From the NCBI GenBank assembly GCA_037501455.1, contig CM074864.1:26406001-26470000 (forward strand): a stretch of 64,000 nucleotides of DNA, given 5' to 3'. Below the pieces are notes generated by a model. The model did no database searches, was not told the origin of the DNA, and saw nothing but the letters and a program-made list of their open reading frames with translations. Positions within the stretch are counted from its first letter, which is position 1. Every line of letters starts with the position of its first letter. This stretch comes from Lantana camara. Its lineage: Eukaryota; Streptophyta; Magnoliopsida; Lamiales; Verbenaceae. The position numbers and the translations under genes are program-made. Shown here one piece after another: positions 60,826 through 64,000 of the stretch.

Positions 60826-62111
60826 ACTAAACTTAAAACCTATTGATGGAATGCTAGGAATTTAATTCAAAATTTGCATCTCGAATTAAACACCTATTTG
60901 TTCGAAATTAGCTTAATATTTAATGGGAATTTTCGAATCAACCGGAGAGTTGTCCGGTTCGACCTCACCAACATATATGTTATCCAATTTTATTAGTCTT
61001 GATTAATGCAAGTACACTTAAATGCATATCAAATAAGCACATAAACAGATAACATGTCCTAGCATGATACTAACATGTAATGATCATGGGTTCTACCTAT
61101 CTTATGCGTGATATGTGGGAGCCACTCCACAATCACAAGTTCTAGCATACATGCCACATAAACAGTTTAAATCACATAAGGGAAAGCGGTAACAAAATAC
61201 GAGCCCTATCTCTATTACATTTAACAATTGAGATTCCCCTCCCTAACATTTTGAGGGGTCTTCACTTATGTCCTCCTTGTTACTTGAATGTGGTCCATCT
61301 TACTCCATGGGTGCATTGTCTCCAAAATGAAAATAAAACCTCACCACCTATCTCTACTCTCAAATTACAATAAAAAGAAAAAGACATAAAGTAATAAGGC
61401 TCAATCTTCATATTGGCCTTAGACAATTACACGGGGCATACCCCGGCCTCAAAAACAGTAATATGGAAAGCCACATAATAAATCACATAACAGTACGCAC
61501 ATAAGTGAGGCTCCAACCTCAATTGAAAAACGCAACTATAGGGCTCCAACCCCAATTTAAACCATCCATGTGCATAAATTAAAACCATACATAGATCTAA
61601 TCCCATGATCACCTAACATGCTTTTGCGAGAATTTAAATTTAGCCAATAAATTAAAATTCTCGTTTCAAGTCCTAATGACTTAAAACACGACTTAGATGC
61701 AATTCTTGTTCAAGAGCCTTTTCTATAAAACCCGAAAAACAATAAACCAATAAAATTCCAATTAATTTCCAAAATTAATAATTTTATTCTTTCATTATTT
61801 TCAGAAAATAAAGATTGTAATTTTTCCAAATTTAAATCGCTCGCATTTTCATAACGCGATTTCGTGTTTCATACTTTTAGTTCAAAAACCAAAACAAGCC
61901 AAAATTAAAAAATTCGATTTAAACATATTTCAATCAAAACGGTTTTCAAAATCACAATTTAAGAAAACAGTTTCAAAAATTCAGGAAGAATTACAGTTTC
62001 GTATTTTAGGCTTTCTAAAAGAACTCATGAATACCTAATTCGCATCTAAGCCTAAGAATTTCTACCAAATTCAGAATAATTGAGACGAATCAGAAACATG
62101 ATTAACGAGGT

Positions 62112-62124
62112 GGCTCTGATACCA
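62112..62124 (-). other. copia array primer-binding site, copy 2
   Basis: Minus strand TGGTATCAGAGCC, two bases after LTR-C. Confidence 0.88.
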
Positions 62125-62510
62125 CTTGTTGGAAAACACGAATCAGAAAGCAGCGGAATTTAAAAAATTTTCCCAACAAAAGGACCTAGAACTCGCAATC
62201 GTGTAACCAAATTCGTAAAGATAGAAAACTTACTTTTCTTTTATTCTTTCTTGAAGCGTTTCAAGCCACCCAAGAACACTCTTCTCGCGGCTTGATCCCC
62301 TCTCCTTGGTAAAGCTCGAATCTTCAAACTTCTAACTTGAAGTCTCTAGAGAAAGTCCACCAACTTGATCACAATCTAACTAGTAAGGATGCTAGTTCTC
62401 TAGTTAGTGTTTAAGCTTAACCTAGGGTTTAATTTAATCTTGGAGAAAGGAAGGTGTTTAACACATGAACTAAGAATTGTCTATTAGCTCCATAAGGAGC
62501 TCGAGCTCCC

Positions 62511-62520
62511 CTATTTATAG
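62511..62520 (-). promoter_or_regulatory. TATA box of LTR-C
   Basis: Minus strand CTATAAATAG, same context as in LTR-A and LTR-B. Confidence 0.7.
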
Positions 62521-62831
62521 GGAGGGGGGTGCCGAAATTCCTAGTCCTTTATGGGCTAGGATTCTGGTCCCTCTCTCCTATTACTTGTTCATCAAGTATT
62601 TTCCAACTTTGACTTTGAATTCTAATTCAAGTCAACTTTTAAGAGAACTAAAAATATCCAAACTATTTTTGGATAATTTTATACTTTATTTATTATAAAA
62701 TAAATAACTTATTTTTTATCTAATTAATTAATTCGTAATTAATTAACTAGATTATTTTCTCCAAAATTAGACTTTCTTTTTAATTCAAAATTAAACCAAA
62801 GTCTATTAAATAATTAACTAATTAATTATTT

Positions 62832-62864
<33 letters not shown>

Positions 62865-62922
62865 CACACGTGTGTGACACGTGTCACTCACGTGAGCCAC
62901 ACGTGTGACTTCACACGTGTGG
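62865..62922 (-). promoter_or_regulatory. CACGTG cluster in LTR-C
   Basis: Five CACGTG hexamers; one repeat unit has been lost relative to LTR-A and LTR-B. Confidence 0.7.
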
Positions 62923-64000
62923 AACCCTCTTGGCCCGATTAACTCGTTTAATAATTTTTAAGCCTCAACTCATGTAACCAAGTTGTTGTGTGTGACCCTC
63001 TAGGTTCTCAATTCAATTAGCAGTGACCCCAATTAATTAATTCACTAATTAATTAATCAGTCCACAGATTAAACGACCATAGTCTAGCAACAGGTGTTTA
63101 ACCCCTAGCTGAATTGGAATGTTCGGATTCGACAGAACCTTTAAGTCATTGATTCATGTGAGATACAATCCTCCTACTTACTATCTCTCAACCAAGATCT
63201 AGGGCAAGGGAATAATCAGAACCCTAATAATCCGGTCTTAAAGCTAAGTGCATTTCATATCCATTTGATCTCAATCCAAGAAACCCTTTTCTTGATGTCT
63301 TGATCTACTGCCTTGGCCAAGGACTCCATATGGCATATGAATGACTTACACAATAAGAGATCACCTTGAAAATGCAAGTGTAGGTCCTTTCTTGATTCTC
63401 ATTCACTTTCATGAGTCACTTGTGCGGCCCCAGCATAAGCCTTGAATCAGTTGTCTAAGGCGACACCCTTTAAAGCTTATACCTAAGACTACAGAGTTAA
63501 CTTATAAAGTGACAAGGAACCTCAAGTCTAAGGATCAATTAATCCATTTCCTGAAATAGAAACTTCCTTTCCCATTTAGGAATGTTCTCACACGGGGCAC
63601 CTCAGTGAACTTACTTATTAAAGTAAGCACCCTCATGTATCACGCACGTATCTACTATACACTTTGCACCTCCATGAAACAAGGTGGTCCTTCTTAAGGG
63701 CGTGATCCCACAAGCAAGCCTTAGAGGAGTCAGGTTGACACTCCCACTGTCTGTAGGACTCATCGGCTTGGAGTATTTTACTAATCATGACTTATGTGAT
63801 ATAGGGCTCGTTTCATGAACCATTTCACCTAAATGGTAGAGTCCTAAAGTCATCAGGATTAGGGGAGTTCTCATGCATGCACAGCTAAAGTAAACGCATA
63901 CCAAACAAGAGCATATAAAGAAGTGTTGCCTCAATTCGTTATTTCATTCAAAGATTGTCTGTGATTACAATAAGGAAAAGTACAAAGCGGATATACAATC

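Larger units (their letters stand above)
60283..62126 (-). other. copia 5' leader, copy 2
   Basis: About 1.84 kb; collinear with the copy 1 leader except for the missing GC-rich segment near 61838. The four hairpin cores recur at 60489, 60602, 60690 and 60793 with the same spacing (113, 88, 103). The AACCGGA/TCCGGTT hairpin is also kept (near 60940-60960). Confidence 0.75.
46210..64000 (-). mobile_element. Tandem Ty1/copia array: LTR-int-LTR-int-LTR (right end cut)
   Basis: LTRs at 46210-48145, 54389-56345 and 62127 to beyond 64000 flank two internal regions (48146-54388, 56346-62126). Each internal region has gag-pol, long leader, PBS and PPT in the same minus-strand order. The middle LTR is shared. 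LTRs and internals differ by scattered substitutions and indels, so this array is clearly older than the LARD array. Left target bases are ACTAG (46205-46209); the right partner is outside the window. Confidence 0.92.
62127..64000 (-). repeat. copia array LTR-C (cut by window end)
   Basis: Same left edge as LTR-A/B; by comparison about 30 bases are missing at the right. Carries deletions of its own, including one in the CACGTG cluster and about 35 bp near 63544. It is the 5' LTR of copy 2; what follows is outside the window. Confidence 0.9.

Overview
This is plant nuclear DNA, most likely from a eudicot with a repeat-rich genome (pericentromeric or otherwise TE-dense); the species cannot be named from the sequence. 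The evidence is an Athila-type Ty3/gypsy element with a tRNA-Asp primer site, Ty1/copia elements, large non-autonomous LTR elements primed by initiator tRNA-Met, and a CACTA terminus (reverse complement of CACTACAAGAAAA). I see no host gene, rRNA or functional tRNA. Essentially the whole window is nested transposable elements.

Layout. (1) 1-9765: 3' part of an Athila element with intact gag-pol, a frameshifted env-like ORF, a 3' LTR (8284-9742) and, unexpectedly, a primer-binding site (PBS) immediately after that LTR. (2) 9766-9999: right end of a CACTA transposon. (3) 10000-40903: a plus-strand gypsy-type element without an intact coding region. Its 5' LTR (10000-11337 plus 15152-15162) is interrupted by a minus-strand solo LTR (11338-15151, target-site duplication (TSD) GGGGT). 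Its internal region is 15163-17834. Its 3' LTR (17835-19084 plus 39814-40903) is interrupted by a 20.7 kb minus-strand array. (4) 19085-39808: that array is LTR-internal-LTR-internal-LTR of a large retrotransposon derivative (LARD) with a 9036-bp repeat unit. It carries one TSD (GAGGG) around the whole array, and the middle LTR is a chimera of the outer two. (5) 40904-43589: 3' half of a decayed copia element, with reverse transcriptase (RT), RNase H and a 345-bp LTR. (6) 43590-46209: tRNA-like relic and a decayed minus-strand gypsy relative with a gag relic, holding a 414-bp TRIM-like element (TSD TGTGG). (7) 46210-64000: a second tandem array, minus strand, of a copia element: LTR-internal-LTR-internal-LTR (last LTR cut by the window end).

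Functionally each autonomous family encodes Gag, protease, RT/RNase H and integrase for its own replication. The LARD and the plus-strand gypsy element keep only LTRs, PBS, polypurine tract (PPT) and gag scraps, so they would depend on a relative for enzymes.

Most notable observations: three unrelated LTR families in 64 kb each show an LTR with a PPT on one side and a PBS on the other (tandem elements sharing LTRs), and one array preserves its unequal-crossover interval to within about 100 bp. The copia leader carries four evenly arranged hairpins with a conserved core and changing stems. The copia LTR carries a dense CACGTG cluster upstream of a TATA box. The diverged gypsy-type LTRs carry unrelated GC-rich palindromes at an equivalent U3 position and a conserved small hairpin just after the TATA box.
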